From contig CAWBWU010000006.1 in NCBI GenBank assembly GCA_963792655.1, forward strand, positions 372,001 to 436,000: a stretch of DNA of 64,000 bases. The letters run 5' to 3'. Below are positions 1-10,034 of this stretch, in pieces. Source of the stretch: DOZZ01 sp963792655. GTDB lineage: Bacteria; Acidobacteriota; Terriglobia; Bryobacterales; Bryobacteraceae. A program made the position numbers and the translations under genes. The notes beneath the pieces were generated by a model. It searched no databases, had not been told where the DNA came from, and worked only from the letters and a program-made list of their open reading frames with translations. Within the stretch, counting starts at the first letter, position 1, and each line of letters begins with the position of its first letter.

Positions 1-216
1 ATTCACACGCTGCGTTTTGCTCTTGCGCGCGCGCCATTTCTCGAACGCCGTGTCGATGCCGATTAACACGGCTTCCAGCGGGATGTCCGATGCCTTCCAG
101 CTCTCTATCAACGCCCAGTCGAGGGGCGACAGTAGAAACAAGCTTGTGCCCCGCGCTTTCTGGAAGTGCTCTTCAATCTCGGTGAAGTAGTTGAAGTAGT
201 TAGAGAAATCGTTCAC
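1..216 (-). CDS. Conserved hypothetical protein, 3' end cut by window edge
   Basis: Seventy-two codons are visible from a GTG start at 216 and the frame is still open at the window edge. The GTG overlaps the coaX stop codon as GTGA, so the gene is the last visible member of the valS-nadC-birA-coaX operon and is probably translationally coupled to coaX. The peptide is aromatic and acidic at the start (residues such as NYFNYFTEIEEHF) and then has a short helical segment ending in a basic stretch RARKSK. I do not recognise a domain. Such a protein beside coaX seems to recur in Acidobacteria, but that is memory rather than something shown here. Confidence 0.6.
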   Translation of the reverse strand, partial: MNDFSNYFNYFTEIEEHFQKARGTSLFLLSPLDWALIESWKASDIPLEAVLIGIDTAFEKWRARKSKTQRVN

Positions 217-983
217 TTCTGACGAATGCGCTCCCAGATCAGCCGCAAGCCATCGAGCGTCAAGTGTTCATCGATGTGCTTCAGATACTTCGAATCGCGC
301 GCGATCAACGCAGCTTGTCCTCCTGTCGCAACCGTTCGCGTGTCTGGCCCGAGTTGCTGCATTAGTCTCTCAGTGATTCCATCGATCGCACCAAGCGCGC
401 CATAGTAGAGCCCCGACTGCATGCTGGACACCGTGTTCGCGCCGATGATCGCATCCGGCCGTTGGAACTCGACGAAGGGCAGACGCGCGGTCTTGTTGAA
501 CAACGCTTCAACCGAGATCCCGATACCTGCAGCAATCACGCCCCCGAGATATTCGCCTTGCCCTGAAATCGCGTCGAAGGTAATGGCCGTACCGAGATCG
601 ACAACGATGCACGGCCCGCCATAGCGATGGAACGCGGCAACGCCATTCACCAACCGGTCTGCGCCAACTTCTTCCGGGTTTGCATAGCGAATCGGCATAC
701 CGGTGTCCGTCTGATGATTGACGAACACTGCGGAAACGCCGAAATAGCGCTCAGCCATTTCTGCGAGTGAAGGATTGAGCGGCGGAACGACGCTGGCGAT
801 GAGGATGCCCTCGATGTGCACCGCGTCCAGATTCGCGAGCGTGAAAAGGTTGCGCAGCAGAATGCCCCACTCGTCGGACGTCTGGTCGCGCACCGTACGC
901 AGTCTGCGGTGGTCGGCGAGATGACCGTCCTCGAAGATGCCGATCGTGACATTGGTGTTGCCGACATCGAGGGCGAGCAGCAT
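213..983 (-). CDS. coaX: Type III pantothenate kinase
   Basis: This cytoplasmic enzyme phosphorylates pantothenate in the first step of coenzyme A synthesis. The 256-residue product has the ASKHA-fold signatures of the type III family: DVGNTN at residues 6-11, GADRLVN near the middle and DLGTAITFD shortly after. I chose the ATG at 983 because the first residues MLLALDVGNTN match the family start; the open frame upstream (to 1082) lies inside birA and has no family similarity. It lies 25 bases downstream of birA in the same operon and its stop overlaps the start of the next gene. Type III kinases are not feedback-inhibited by CoA, unlike CoaA. Length is normal and nothing is missing. Confidence 0.95.
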   Translation of the reverse strand: MLLALDVGNTNVTIGIFEDGHLADHRRLRTVRDQTSDEWGILLRNLFTLANLDAVHIEGILIASVVPPLNPSLAEMAERYFGVSAVFVNHQTDTGMPIRYANPEEVGADRLVNGVAAFHRYGGPCIVVDLGTAITFDAISGQGEYLGGVIAAGIGISVEALFNKTARLPFVEFQRPDAIIGANTVSSMQSGLYYGALGAIDGITERLMQQLGPDTRTVATGGQAALIARDSKYLKHIDEHLTLDGLRLIWERIRQK

Positions 984-1008
984 GCAGGAATTATTGTAAG
1001 TGGACTGC

Positions 1009-1719
1009 TTACGCGGGGCGCACGCCACCGGCAACAACAACTTCGCGGTGACCATCGGCGGTGAGGACTTGCAGGAACCCATCGCGGGTCAAGCCCGTCG
1101 TGGTACCCGTCACTTCGCGCCCGTTCACAGGCACCGTCACGCGCTTGCCTGAGACATAGGTCGAACGCCGCGCGAACTCTTCGCGAATGCGATCGGCGGG
1201 TGCAAGCCGCCATTCCTCGATCGCCTTCACCAGTTCGACGAAAATATCTTCCCTTCGGAAATCGAGACCCGTCTCTATCGAGAGCGATGTCGCAAGATGC
1301 CGGATCTCCGGCGGGAAGCTGCGCTGGCCGATGTTGATGCCAATGCCGGCAACCGTTCCCGGTCCGACACTTTGCACCAGGATGCCTGCCAGTTTGCGGC
1401 CGTGCAGCAGCAGATCGTTCGGCCAGCGAATATCGCACTCAATCTGCGTTACCTTCTGGATCGCGTCTACCGTGGCGATGCCTAGCGCGAGCGTTAACAG
1501 AGGCGTGAGCGGCAGTGCTACAGAAAAGTAGAGGCCGGTGAGCGGCTCGGAATGCCACTCGTGCCCATGACGCCCGACACCAGCCGTTTGCGCGCCTGCA
1601 ACGATGTAAGTGCCCTGCCGATGACGTTCGGCTTCTGGCATCGTCGAGGGCAGTGAATCGAAATGCAAGACGGCACGGCCAGGCAGTGCGGCGGCGACGA
1701 AGTCCGCGTCCCAATCCAT
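1009..1719 (-). CDS. birA: Biotin--[acetyl-CoA-carboxylase] ligase, single-function type
   Basis: The enzyme makes biotinyl-AMP and transfers biotin to the carrier subunit of acetyl-CoA carboxylase. The 236-residue protein starts directly in the catalytic domain; there is no N-terminal winged helix, so it is a group I ligase and cannot act as the biotin-operon repressor. Visible motifs are the biotinyl-AMP loop GVGRHGHEW (about residues 48-56, in place of the usual GRGRxGR), RWPNDLLL and GRKLAGIL, and a short C-terminal SH3-like part (TGTTTGL). It begins immediately after the nadC stop, which supports cotranscription. The second Arg of the GRGR loop is replaced by His, a modest deviation within the family. 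Confidence 0.92.
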   Translation of the reverse strand: MDWDADFVAAALPGRAVLHFDSLPSTMPEAERHRQGTYIVAGAQTAGVGRHGHEWHSEPLTGLYFSVALPLTPLLTLALGIATVDAIQKVTQIECDIRWPNDLLLHGRKLAGILVQSVGPGTVAGIGINIGQRSFPPEIRHLATSLSIETGLDFRREDIFVELVKAIEEWRLAPADRIREEFARRSTYVSGKRVTVPVNGREVTGTTTGLTRDGFLQVLTADGHREVVVAGGVRPA

Positions 1720-2545
1720 TCAGAGCATTTCCAGCCGGAAGCTCAAATCCATTGCACGTGCGGAGTGCGTGATGGCGCCGGATGAAACGTAATCGGCGCC
1801 GGTTTCAGCATAGGCGCGCACGTTCTCGAGATTGATGCCGCCCGACAATTCCACTTTCGCGCGGCCGGCAATGCGATGGATCCAATCACGTGCTTCACGG
1901 GGCGTCAAATTATCGAGCAGCAGATGTTTCGCGCCGTGCTGCAGTGCTTCTTCGAGCTCGCTCTGTTCGCGCACTTCGATCTCGATGGGGATGTCCGCGC
2001 GGCACGCCGCTTCAATCGCGTTCCCTACTCCGCCGGCTGCAGCGATGTGATTGTTCTTGATGAGGATTGCGTCATACAATCCCATGCGGTGATTGACGAT
2101 GCCGCCCGCCTGGGCTGCGCGCTTTTCGAGCAGACGAAAGCCCGGCGTGGTTTTGCGCGTATCAAGCACGCGGCAGTTGGTGCCGGCTACGGCCTGCGCG
2201 AACTTGTGAGCAAGCGTCGCGACACCGCTCAGCCGCTGCAGAAAGTTCAGCGCGACCCGTTCGCATTCGAGCAGTACCCATGCGGGTCCCTGCACTGCCG
2301 CGACCAGGTCGCCATCTTTCAGCACATCGCCGTCGTTATGCAGAACCTGCAAATTGACTTTGCCGCGCTGCTCATAAATCAGCGGCAGCACGACGGTGCC
2401 GGCGAGCACCAGATCTTCGCGCGCAATGAACTCGCCGCGCGCCTGCGGTGCTTTCGGGAATGCACGCGCGTGTCGTGATATCGCCGCTACCGATATCTTC
2501 AGCAAGCGCGGCACGCACCAGGTCGATAATTTGCTGTTCAGGCAT
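1720..2545 (-). CDS. nadC: Nicotinate-nucleotide pyrophosphorylase (carboxylating), with one frameshift
   Basis: Quinolinate phosphoribosyltransferase of de novo NAD synthesis. The main frame carries the family core: RGEFIAREDL, RVLDTRKTTPG, HRMGLYDAILIKNNH and the C-terminal ELSGGINLENV. The family N-terminus (PEQQIIDLVRAALAEDIGSG, then DITTRACIPES) is present but in another frame, from an ATG at 2545. The frames meet near 2450-2462, where one extra base in a GC-rich run would explain the shift. The start overlaps the end of valS by 8 bases. With the frame repaired the protein is about 275 residues, normal for NadC. Because the rest is perfectly conserved I treat the shift as a likely sequence error, not a pseudogene. 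Confidence 0.88.
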
Positions 2546-5208
2546 CGAGACTCGCGAGCGAACTTTTTAATTTTGACTGCTGCGCCTCATAATCGGCCAA
2601 CTTTGCGCGAATGGACTCCACAACTTTCTGCGGCGCTTTGCCGACGAAGGTTTCATCACCCAGTTGACGGGAAGAGTTCTTGATCAGCTTCTCGATGTTG
2701 ATCAACTCTTTGACTGCACGCTCCCGTTGTGCGGCGCGCTGCTCCGGAGGCAGAGTCATTGTGAGATCGTAATCGGCCGCTGAACGCAGCGCGCCTTCCT
2801 GCGCGGGTGCGGAACCTTCGCGCAGTTCAATCCGCATGTTGGCGAACTTCTCGAGCGCCTGCATCTGCGCGCCTGCCGATACGAATGCCCAATCGCGCGC
2901 ATACAACACACCTTGCGCCGCTGCTTTGGGATCAAGCTTCATCTCGGTGCGCAGATTGCGCGCGGACCCGGTGATGTTCTGGAGCAGTTCAATCTCTCGC
3001 TCGGCGGCTTCGTCGCGCAGATCATCGCGAAATGTGGGGAATGGTGCGAGGGCAATCGAGACCGGGCGGTTCGGCTGGTTGACAGTCACGCGCTGCCACA
3101 GCTCTTCGGTCAGGAACGGCATCACCGGATGCAGCAGGCGCAGTGCGGCTTCGAACACCGCCAGCAAATTGCGCCAGTGCGAGTTCAGGCCGGAGTTCTC
3201 TTCGAAGCGCAACTTCTTCAGCTCCACATACCAGTCGCAGAAATCGTGCCAGACAAAGTGCCACACCGCTTGCGCCACTTCATGATAACGATAATGCGGC
3301 AATGGCGCGATTCACCTGCTCGGCGCACGAGTTCAAGCGGCTGAAAATCCAGCGGTCTTCAAGCGGCGTCGCCTTCCGGACGATAGCGGGCAGGGTCCTC
3401 CGGCGTCCACGGCTCCACTGCCACAGCGCTCCATGTTCATGAACAGAAAGCGCGCGGCATTCCAGATCTTGTTGGCGAAATGCGCGCGCGCTCTCCATGC
3501 GCTCGCGCGTGAACACGATGTCGGTGCCGGGCGCGGCCGCCGTCAGCAGCGCCATGCGCACCGCATCGGTTCCGTACTCTTCGGTGACCATCAGCGGATC
3601 GATGACGTTGCCCTTCGTCTTCGACATCTTCTGGCGCTCGGCGTCGCGCACCAGCCCGTGGATGTAGACCTGGCGGAACGGCACGTCGCCCATGAACTCG
3701 ATGCCCAGCATGATCATGCGCGCCACCCAGAAGAACAGAATGTCGAAGCCGGTGATCAGCAGCGTCGTCGGATAGAAGCGTCTTCAGGTCGTCGGTCTGG
3801 TCGGGCCAGCCCAGCGTTGAAAATGGCCACAGGCCGCTGAGCTGAACCAGGTATCGAGCACATCCGGTTCCTGCGTGAGCTTCCGGCCGCCGCAATTCGC
3901 GCACGCCGCTGGCTCTCGCGCGCGACGATGATCTCGCTGCAATGCTCGCAGTACCAGGCCGGGATGCGATGGCCCCACCACAACTGGCGCGAGACGCACC
4001 AGTCGCGGATGTTGTGCATCCACTCGTTGTAAGTCTTGACCCAGTTCTCGGGGATGATCTCGATGCTGCTTTGCTCTCGACCACGCGGATGGCTTTTTCG
4101 GCCAGCGGCTTCGTCTTCACGAACCACTGCGTCGAGATCAGCGGCTCCACCACCGTCTTGCAGCGATCGCACTTGCCCAACGCTGAGCGTGTACTCTTCG
4201 ATCTTATCGAGCAGCGCCCGAAGCTTCCAGATCCTCCACCACGCGCTTGCGCGCTTCGAAGCGATCGAGCCCGGCATAACGTCGCCTGCCGCCGCAGTCA
4301 TTTCGGCTTGCTCGTCGATCACCTGGATCGTGGCAGGTTGTGGCGCTTGCCTGCCTCGAAGTCGTTCGGGTCGTGCGCCGGCGTGATCTTCACGGCGCCG
4401 GTGCCGAACTCCGGATCCGCAATGTCATCGAGGATGATCGGGATCTCGCGGTTCATGAGCGGCAGCATCACGCGCTTGCCGTGCAGATCAAGGTAGCGCT
4501 CGTCCTTGGCGTTGATTGCGACGGCGGTATCGCCCAGCATCGTTTCGGGCCGCGTGGTCGCGACCGTGACGAAACCGTCCGTGCCGATCACGGATAGCGG
4601 ATGTGCCAGAGGTGCCCCGCGGTTTCCTCGTGCGCCACTTCGAGATCGGAGATCGCGGTGCGGCAGCGCGGGCACCAGTTCACCATGTACTCGCCGCGAT
4701 AGATCAGGCCGCTTTCGTAGAGGCCGACGAACACTTCGCGTACGGCGCGCGACAAGCCCGGATCGAGCGTGAAGCGCTCGCGGCTCCAGTCGCAGCTTGC
4801 GCCCATGCGGATCATCTGGCGCTTGGATGGTGCCGCCGGACTCGGCTTTCCAGGCCCACACGCGCTTCTCGAATTCCTCGCGGCCGAGCGTGATCGGTCC
4901 AGACCCTCCGCTGCGAGTTGGCGCTCCACCACCATCTGCGTGGCGATACCGGCGTGGTCGGTGCCCGGCAGCCACAGCGTGTGGTCGCCCGACATGCGGT
5001 GCCAGCGCACGGTGACGTCAATTTCGGTGTGCTCCAGCATGTGACCCATGTGCAGGGAGCCGGTAACGTTCGGCGGCGGGATAACCAGCGAAAATACCCG
5101 CTGTCCGGGTGCCGCATGAGGCTGCGCGTGAAAGATCTTCGACTCGATCCACCACTTGGCCCAATGAGGCTCAAAGCGTTGTGGCTCATACACTTTTTCG
5201 AGTTGCAT
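2538..5208 (-). CDS. valS: Valyl-tRNA synthetase, reading frame broken about a dozen times
   Basis: Class I aminoacyl-tRNA synthetase that charges tRNA-Val. Starting at an ATG (5208) preceded by GGAG, the product shows MQLEKVYEPQRFEPHW, the HIGH-type motif PPPNVTGSLHMGHML, the editing-domain segment TTRPETMLGDTAVA, NWVKTYNEWMHNIRDWCVSR and WWGHRIPAWYC, the KMSKS-type motif KMSKTKGNVIDP, and a C-terminal anticodon-binding and coiled-coil part ending in SLASLDA. These pieces lie in all three minus-strand frames and switch about every 60-300 bases between 4.9 and 3.3 kb, while the last 750 bases are one clean frame. Total length (about 890 residues) and motif order are those of a complete ValRS. 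An essential gene cannot function like this, so either the sequence has indel errors or a second valS exists elsewhere. Confidence 0.9.
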
Positions 5209-5275
5209 GGGGAACTCCGAATATAACATCCGGCCCGCTCCGGACAGGGTCGCGAAGGCAGGAGTGCGCGCCGGT

Positions 5276-6067
5276 TTACGGCGCGGGCGGGGGTGGTGGA
5301 GGCGGCGGTGGCGGCGGGCAAGCGCTACCTTTGCAACCATCGCCCGGTGCGGTGACCGGCGGCGTCACGGTGCCTGGGTGCGTGCCGCCCGTGGACGGGT
5401 TCTGCACCATTACCTGATACAGCGCATCGCGCGCGGCCACCATGGCGCGCTGCAAAACGGCGCCGCGATCGACATACTTCACTGCGAGCGGCTGATTGCG
5501 GAAAACGCGGACCCATTCTCCCGCATTCAACAACTTCGGGTCGCCCGGCTTCAGCAAGTGCCGCACTTCGACAACGCCTTCTTCGACCAGCACCAGGGTG
5601 GTGGCTTCGGTGTCTTCCACGTCGACATCGAACACCGTGCCGCGCACTGAAATCACGGCGGTAGGGGTATGCACGCGGTTATGGTTTGGCTGTCCGCCCA
5701 GGTGCTCGATCTGGACGCGCACCTTGCCCAGAAACACTTCGAGCAGGTCTTGCCAGTTGCCGCGATTATTGCGAAAGACGACCTGGGAGTTCGGGAATAC
5801 TTCGAAGGTGCTTCCGTCGGCAATCTGAAAACGCGCCATGCCATCGGGGCCCGTAACCACCACCTGCGAGGGCTGCAGAATGTCGCCGACGCTGAGAGCC
5901 CACGGTGTTTGATCTTTCAGCACGGAGACGCGGCCCGACATGGACACAAGCTTTGCCGCACCGTTGGGCAAGCCCGTCTGCGCCAGAAGCGTGCCGCAAG
6001 CGAGCGCAGCGATCAAGCCGATCACCTGCGCCGCTCTCGCGAAACTACCGTAGAGCCGCAAAGTCAT
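5276..6067 (-). CDS. Secreted FecR-domain protein with poly-proline tail
   Basis: A 263-residue protein with an N-terminal signal peptide (hydrophobic VIGLIAALACGTLLA, then cleavage after LAQ). The middle matches the FecR/sigma-factor-sensing beta-domain: LSVGDILQPSQVVVTGPDG, ARFQIADGSTFEV, VRVQIEHLGG, VHTPTAVISVRGTVFDV and LVEEGVVEV. It ends in a run of about eleven prolines. In acidobacteria such proteins are usually free-standing periplasmic or surface proteins, not Fec anti-sigma regulators; no sigma factor gene lies next to it. It starts 150 bases from, and divergent to, the beta-propeller gene at 6218. The start at about 6067 has a GGTGGA-like ribosome site. Function beyond the domain is unknown. 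Confidence 0.8.
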   Translation of the reverse strand: MTLRLYGSFARAAQVIGLIAALACGTLLAQTGLPNGAAKLVSMSGRVSVLKDQTPWALSVGDILQPSQVVVTGPDGMARFQIADGSTFEVFPNSQVVFRNNRGNWQDLLEVFLGKVRVQIEHLGGQPNHNRVHTPTAVISVRGTVFDVDVEDTEATTLVLVEEGVVEVRHLLKPGDPKLLNAGEWVRVFRNQPLAVKYVDRGAVLQRAMVAARDALYQVMVQNPSTGGTHPGTVTPPVTAPGDGCKGSACPPPPPPPPPPPAP

Positions 6068-6217
6068 TCCACCTGCATCGACTGAGAGAACGTTCAGTCT
6101 AGCATTGAACGTGCACCGCACGTATTGCACCGATCCTGAGATATGTCTGCAAATAGCACGAGATATTGCACTTGCTCGTCCGGCCGTGGCACCGTAAGGT
6201 AGAATTGAGACACGTGG

Positions 6218-8099
6218 ATGTGTCCTAACGCCGCATTCAGCAGCCTGTTGCGCCGGGCTACGCTGCCGCTCGCGCTGCTGCTCGCGAACACTGTCGCCCA
6301 AAATCCGCTGTGGTCACAAACGTTGCTCGACTGGCGTCATGCCGGCGGCTACACGGTGGAACAGGGCTTAGCAGGGCCTGCTGGCGGGCGGCCGGACGCC
6401 GTATGGTTCGCCGGTAATCTGCTGTACGCGCGTACGGCAAGCGGTCAGACTTTCCAGACTGCCGATTTCCAACACTGGCAAACGGCGACGGCGGTAGAAC
6501 CGAAACATCCCGCGGCCGCACTCGATGCACGAGGCCGGCTGCCCGAAGCCGCAAGTAAGCTCCAGGCCGTTGTCGAAGATCCCGCGGCCGTCTTTGCCCT
6601 CGCGAAGAACGTGTACCGGTCTACGGACGGCGGAATGTCGTGGCAGAATATCACGGCATACGGCTCCGATCCGGTCATCGGCGCGACGGCCCACGATCTC
6701 GCAGTTTCTCCGGTGAATCCCGACCACATTGCCGTGGCCAACGATTCGGGTGTGTGGCATTCGTTAGATGGCGGACTCTCCTGGTCAAGCCTGAACGAGG
6801 GAATCCCCAACTTCCCGGGCAGCACGCTCGCTGCTCCGGCGCACGGTTCTTTGTTGCCGCGACTTGTGATCAACGGGCAGATCGCACAGCTTTCAGCGGG
6901 GCGCGAGCACTGGCTGCTCACTTCCGAGACGGACAAGAGCGAAGCGGACCGGCGTCGCGCGTCGAGCGCGGTGCACGGTGAGGTGACGGCTGTAGCGGTC
7001 GGCGGCATAACGGCTCTGGCCGGCACAGCCGACGGACGGCTTTTCTACTCGAACGATGGCGGAGCCACTTATTCTGAATCGGCCAGCGTTGCCCCGGGCG
7101 CGCGTATCGAGATGATCTACAGCTTCGCCGACGAACCGCGCCTCGCGCTGGCAGTCGCCGGGAACAAAGTACTGCAGACCGCGAACGGCGGCGTGCTCTG
7201 GAACGATCTGACCGGGAATCTTCCCGCAGGCAAACTGCTGAGCGTCACTGGCGACGCGGAGGGTAGCGCGGTCTACGTTGCTGGTGAGAAGGGCATCTTT
7301 TGGGCGCGGACGGATCTGCATTCGGCAGCATCCCCCGCCATTTGGACTCCGCTCACTGCCGGGCTTCCTGAGGCAAAAATACTTTCGGTTCGTTTGGAAA
7401 ACTCCGGCACCCAGCTCTTCGTGGCAACAGAAGGCTATCGGGGTGTACTCTGCGCTCGCACCGCACCGTGCTCACACATGGCGTCTGGTGAATGCGGCGG
7501 ACCTTTCCAATCGTGCGGCGGCTCCGGGTTCGCTCCTGTCTATACAGGGCGGCAAGATTCAATCGGCTCGCGCGGGCGACCTGAACTTCCCCGTGCTTGC
7601 CGCTGCTGCTTCCGGCTCGCAGATTCAAGTACCGTTTGAGGCCTCGGGCCCTTCGTTCTCGCTCGACGTTCTGTCTGAATCGCAGCACCTGACCCTGGGC
7701 TTCGCCGTGAAAAGCCATTCGCCCGCAATTTTTATCGACGGCGACGGCGCGCCCGTTTTTGTCGACGCCGACACTGGATTGACGCTCGATTCCGCTAACA
7801 CCGCGCGTGCCGGTTCACGAGTGCAACTGCTCGCGACTGGCCTTGGGCGTGTGCGGCCCGACTTCCCGACCGGCCAAATTGCTCCCGCTGTGAACCCGCC
7901 GGCAGTCGCGGCGAACGTGCAGGCATTCCTCAACGGCGTCGAGATCAAGGTCACACGAGCAACCCTCGCACCGGGCTACGTCGGCTGCTATCTCGTCGAA
8001 GTGGAGATCCCGCCGGTGGTCAATGCCGGAACGTCGGAGCTCTCAATCGGAGTCGACGGCGAGACCAGCAATCGCGTCAACCTGCAGTTATCGCAGTAG
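6218..8099 (+). CDS. Secreted beta-propeller (BNR/sortilin-like) protein with Solibacter-type C-terminal domain, one frameshift
   Basis: The N-terminus is a signal peptide (LPLALLLANTVAQ). The body contains BNR/Asp-box-like repeats (STDGGMSWQNI, HSLDGGLSWSSL, YSNDGGATYSES, ANGGVLWNDL) as in YCF48/sortilin propellers. The last 220 residues match the TIGR03437-type domain first noted in Solibacter: APGSLLSIQGG, AIFIDGDGAPVFVDADTG, LLATGLGRVRPDFPTGQ, LAPGYVGCYLVEVEIP. The domain lies in another frame from the propeller; the shift is near 7435-7450 (the ATEGYRGVL and AIGVYSALAP readings meet there). Joined length is about 626 residues. Probably exported to the envelope or outside; role unknown. 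It sits one base upstream of thiL. Confidence 0.8.
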
Positions 8100-8100
8100 C

Positions 8101-9000
8101 GTGCCCGACGAAGCGGCCATTCTGCGGCGGGTCGCGAAACTTGCGCGTCGTTCAGGTAATTCGCGAATCACGTTGGGCATCGGTGACGACTGCACCATCT
8201 ATTCTCCACGGGCCGGAGAAGACCTGGTGTTCACCACCGATCTGCTGGTAGAAGATATCCATTTCCGGCGCGCCACCCACTCGGCTGCCGACGCCGGACA
8301 CAAAGCGCTCGCGCGCGGACTGAGTGACATTGCAGCGATGGGAGCCACGCCGCGCTTCTGTCTGCTTTCCCTCGCGCTCCCGAAAACGACACCCGGACGG
8401 TGGCGCGACGGCTTCTTTCGAGGATTGCTCGCGCTCGCGGCAGAGTTCGACGTGACGCTGGCGGGCGGCGACCTGGGAACCGCACCGGTCATCACTGCCG
8501 ACATCGTTGTCGCGGGGTCTGTTCCGAAAGGCAAAGCACTCCGGCGCGACGGCGCCAAGGCGGGCGACCAGATCTTTGTTTCCCATCAGTTGGGAGCGTC
8601 GGCGCTGGGCCTCGAAACAACAAGTGGGTTGGCCGGAAAACGTCATCGCCGGCCGGTGCCGCAGGTCGCTTTGGGTTCGTTTGGCAGAACGCATGGCGCG
8701 TCGGCCTGCATTGATCTCAGCGACGGACTATCGAGCGATCTACACCGTTTGTGCGTGGCTTCCGGCGTCGCTGCTGCGATCGGGATGCCGCCGGTCTTCC
8801 CCGGCGCTACGCGCGAGCAAGCTTTGCATGGCGGTGAGGACTATGAACTGCTGTTCACCGTGCCGCCGCAGCGCCGGTTTGCGCACCCCGCGCTGACTTG
8901 CATTGGTACCATCGAAACTGGTCCGCCCGGCCGCGTGCGGCTTGACGGCAAACTCCTCCGGCCTTCCGGCTACGACCACTTTCGAACCAGGACTCTATGA
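8101..9000 (+). CDS. thiL: Thiamine-monophosphate kinase
   Basis: ThiL phosphorylates thiamine monophosphate to the active diphosphate in the cytoplasm. The 299-residue product has the PurM-like ATP-grasp motifs of the family: GIGDDC, TTDLLVEDIHF, ALARGLSDIAAMG, AGGDLG, CIDLSDGLSSDL and HGGEDYELLF. I placed the start at the GTG at 8101, directly after the preceding stop; the in-frame ATG at 8023 would run through the end of the propeller domain and is not family-like. Its stop overlaps the next start as ATGA. No TPP riboswitch or other thi gene is visible nearby, so it looks constitutive within this cluster. Confidence 0.93.
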   Translation: MPDEAAILRRVAKLARRSGNSRITLGIGDDCTIYSPRAGEDLVFTTDLLVEDIHFRRATHSAADAGHKALARGLSDIAAMGATPRFCLLSLALPKTTPGRWRDGFFRGLLALAAEFDVTLAGGDLGTAPVITADIVVAGSVPKGKALRRDGAKAGDQIFVSHQLGASALGLETTSGLAGKRHRRPVPQVALGSFGRTHGASACIDLSDGLSSDLHRLCVASGVAAAIGMPPVFPGATREQALHGGEDYELLFTVPPQRRFAHPALTCIGTIETGPPGRVRLDGKLLRPSGYDHFRTRTL

Positions 9001-10010
9001 CTGATCCCGAGCTGGCCCCCATTCTCGACCTCATCGACGCATTCCGTCGCTCGAAAACCATGTTCACCGCAGTATCGCTGGGCGTCTTCGACCTGCTGTC
9101 GCAGCCGCTCACGGCGACAGAGACTGCCGAGCGTCTGGGACTTCCGGAGGACACCTGCACACGGCTGCTGGACGCGTGCATCAGCCTGCAGTTGCTCGGG
9201 AAGAATGGCTCGCGTTATCAAAACACCCCAGCCAGCAACCGCCTGCTGCGGCACGATAGCCCCGAGACGATGACGGGATATATCGACTACTCCGATCAGG
9301 TGCTTTACCCCATGTGGGGACAGCTTGCAGACGCGCTGCGCGAGGGCAGCAACCGCTGGGAACAATCGCGCGGCAAGCCCGCTAATACGCTTTTCGAACA
9401 CTTCTTCAGTACGGACGAGCGGTTAGCAACCTTCATTCAAGGCATGCACGGCTTCGGCCTGCTGAGTTCCCCTTCGGTTGTCCGCGCGTTCGACCTCGGC
9501 CGCTTCCGGCATATCTGCGATCTGGGTGGCGCGACGGGCCACCTCACAATTGCAGCCTGCGAACATTACCCGCAACTGCGCGGGACGGTTTTCGACCTGC
9601 CCAAGGTGATCGAGATTGCGCGGCGCAAAGTAGCGGAATCGAAGGCAAAGGACCGCATCGAATGCGTGCCGGGAGATTTCTTCAATGATGCTCTGCCTTC
9701 AGCGGATCTCTTTGCGCTCGGGCGCATTCTGCACGATTGGTCGCGGCCCAAGATCGACCAATTGCTGACGCGCATCTTCGCGGCGCTGCCCTCGGGCGGT
9801 GCGTTGTTGATTGCGGAAAAGTTGATGGATGACGACCTGACCGGACCCACCCACGTCCACATGCAATCGTTGAATATGCTGATCTGCACCGAGGGCCGCG
9901 AACGCAGCCTGGAACAGTATCGCGAGGTACTGACGGCCGCCGGATTCAGCACCGTCGAGGGTGCCCGTACCGGCTGCCCGGTGGATGCCATTCTCGCGAC
10001 CAAAGCTTAG
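8997..10010 (+). CDS. SAM-dependent O-methyltransferase (acetylserotonin/hydroxyindole O-methyltransferase-like)
   Basis: A 337-residue class I methyltransferase of the plant/bacterial O-methyltransferase family. The N-terminal winged-helix dimerisation domain (SLGVFDLLSQPLTATETAERLGL) is followed by the Rossmann domain with SAM motif DLGGATG at residues 175-181 and the catalytic-base motif GRILHDW near residue 239. It overlaps thiL by four bases (ATGA), so the two are coupled, although no pathway link is obvious. Relatives methylate small aromatic or polyketide hydroxyls; no biosynthetic cluster surrounds it, so the substrate is unknown. Length is normal. Confidence 0.85.
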   Translation: MTDPELAPILDLIDAFRRSKTMFTAVSLGVFDLLSQPLTATETAERLGLPEDTCTRLLDACISLQLLGKNGSRYQNTPASNRLLRHDSPETMTGYIDYSDQVLYPMWGQLADALREGSNRWEQSRGKPANTLFEHFFSTDERLATFIQGMHGFGLLSSPSVVRAFDLGRFRHICDLGGATGHLTIAACEHYPQLRGTVFDLPKVIEIARRKVAESKAKDRIECVPGDFFNDALPSADLFALGRILHDWSRPKIDQLLTRIFAALPSGGALLIAEKLMDDDLTGPTHVHMQSLNMLICTEGRERSLEQYREVLTAAGFSTVEGARTGCPVDAILATKA

Positions 10011-10034
10011 CGTATACTCAGCTTTCAACCTGTC

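Noticed and set aside
3437..4322. Several overlapping minus-strand frames that could be taken as separate proteins
   Set aside because: Each carries consecutive pieces of valyl-tRNA synthetase, so they are fragments of one gene in shifted frames.
2538..5208. Programmed ribosomal frameshifting as the cause of broken frames
   Set aside because: About a dozen shifts in both directions, without slippery sites or conserved signals, in one gene is not a known mechanism.
5280..5330. G-rich plus-strand run as a CRISPR-like or simple tandem repeat
   Set aside because: It is the complement of the poly-proline tail of the FecR protein. No CRISPR array was seen anywhere in the window.
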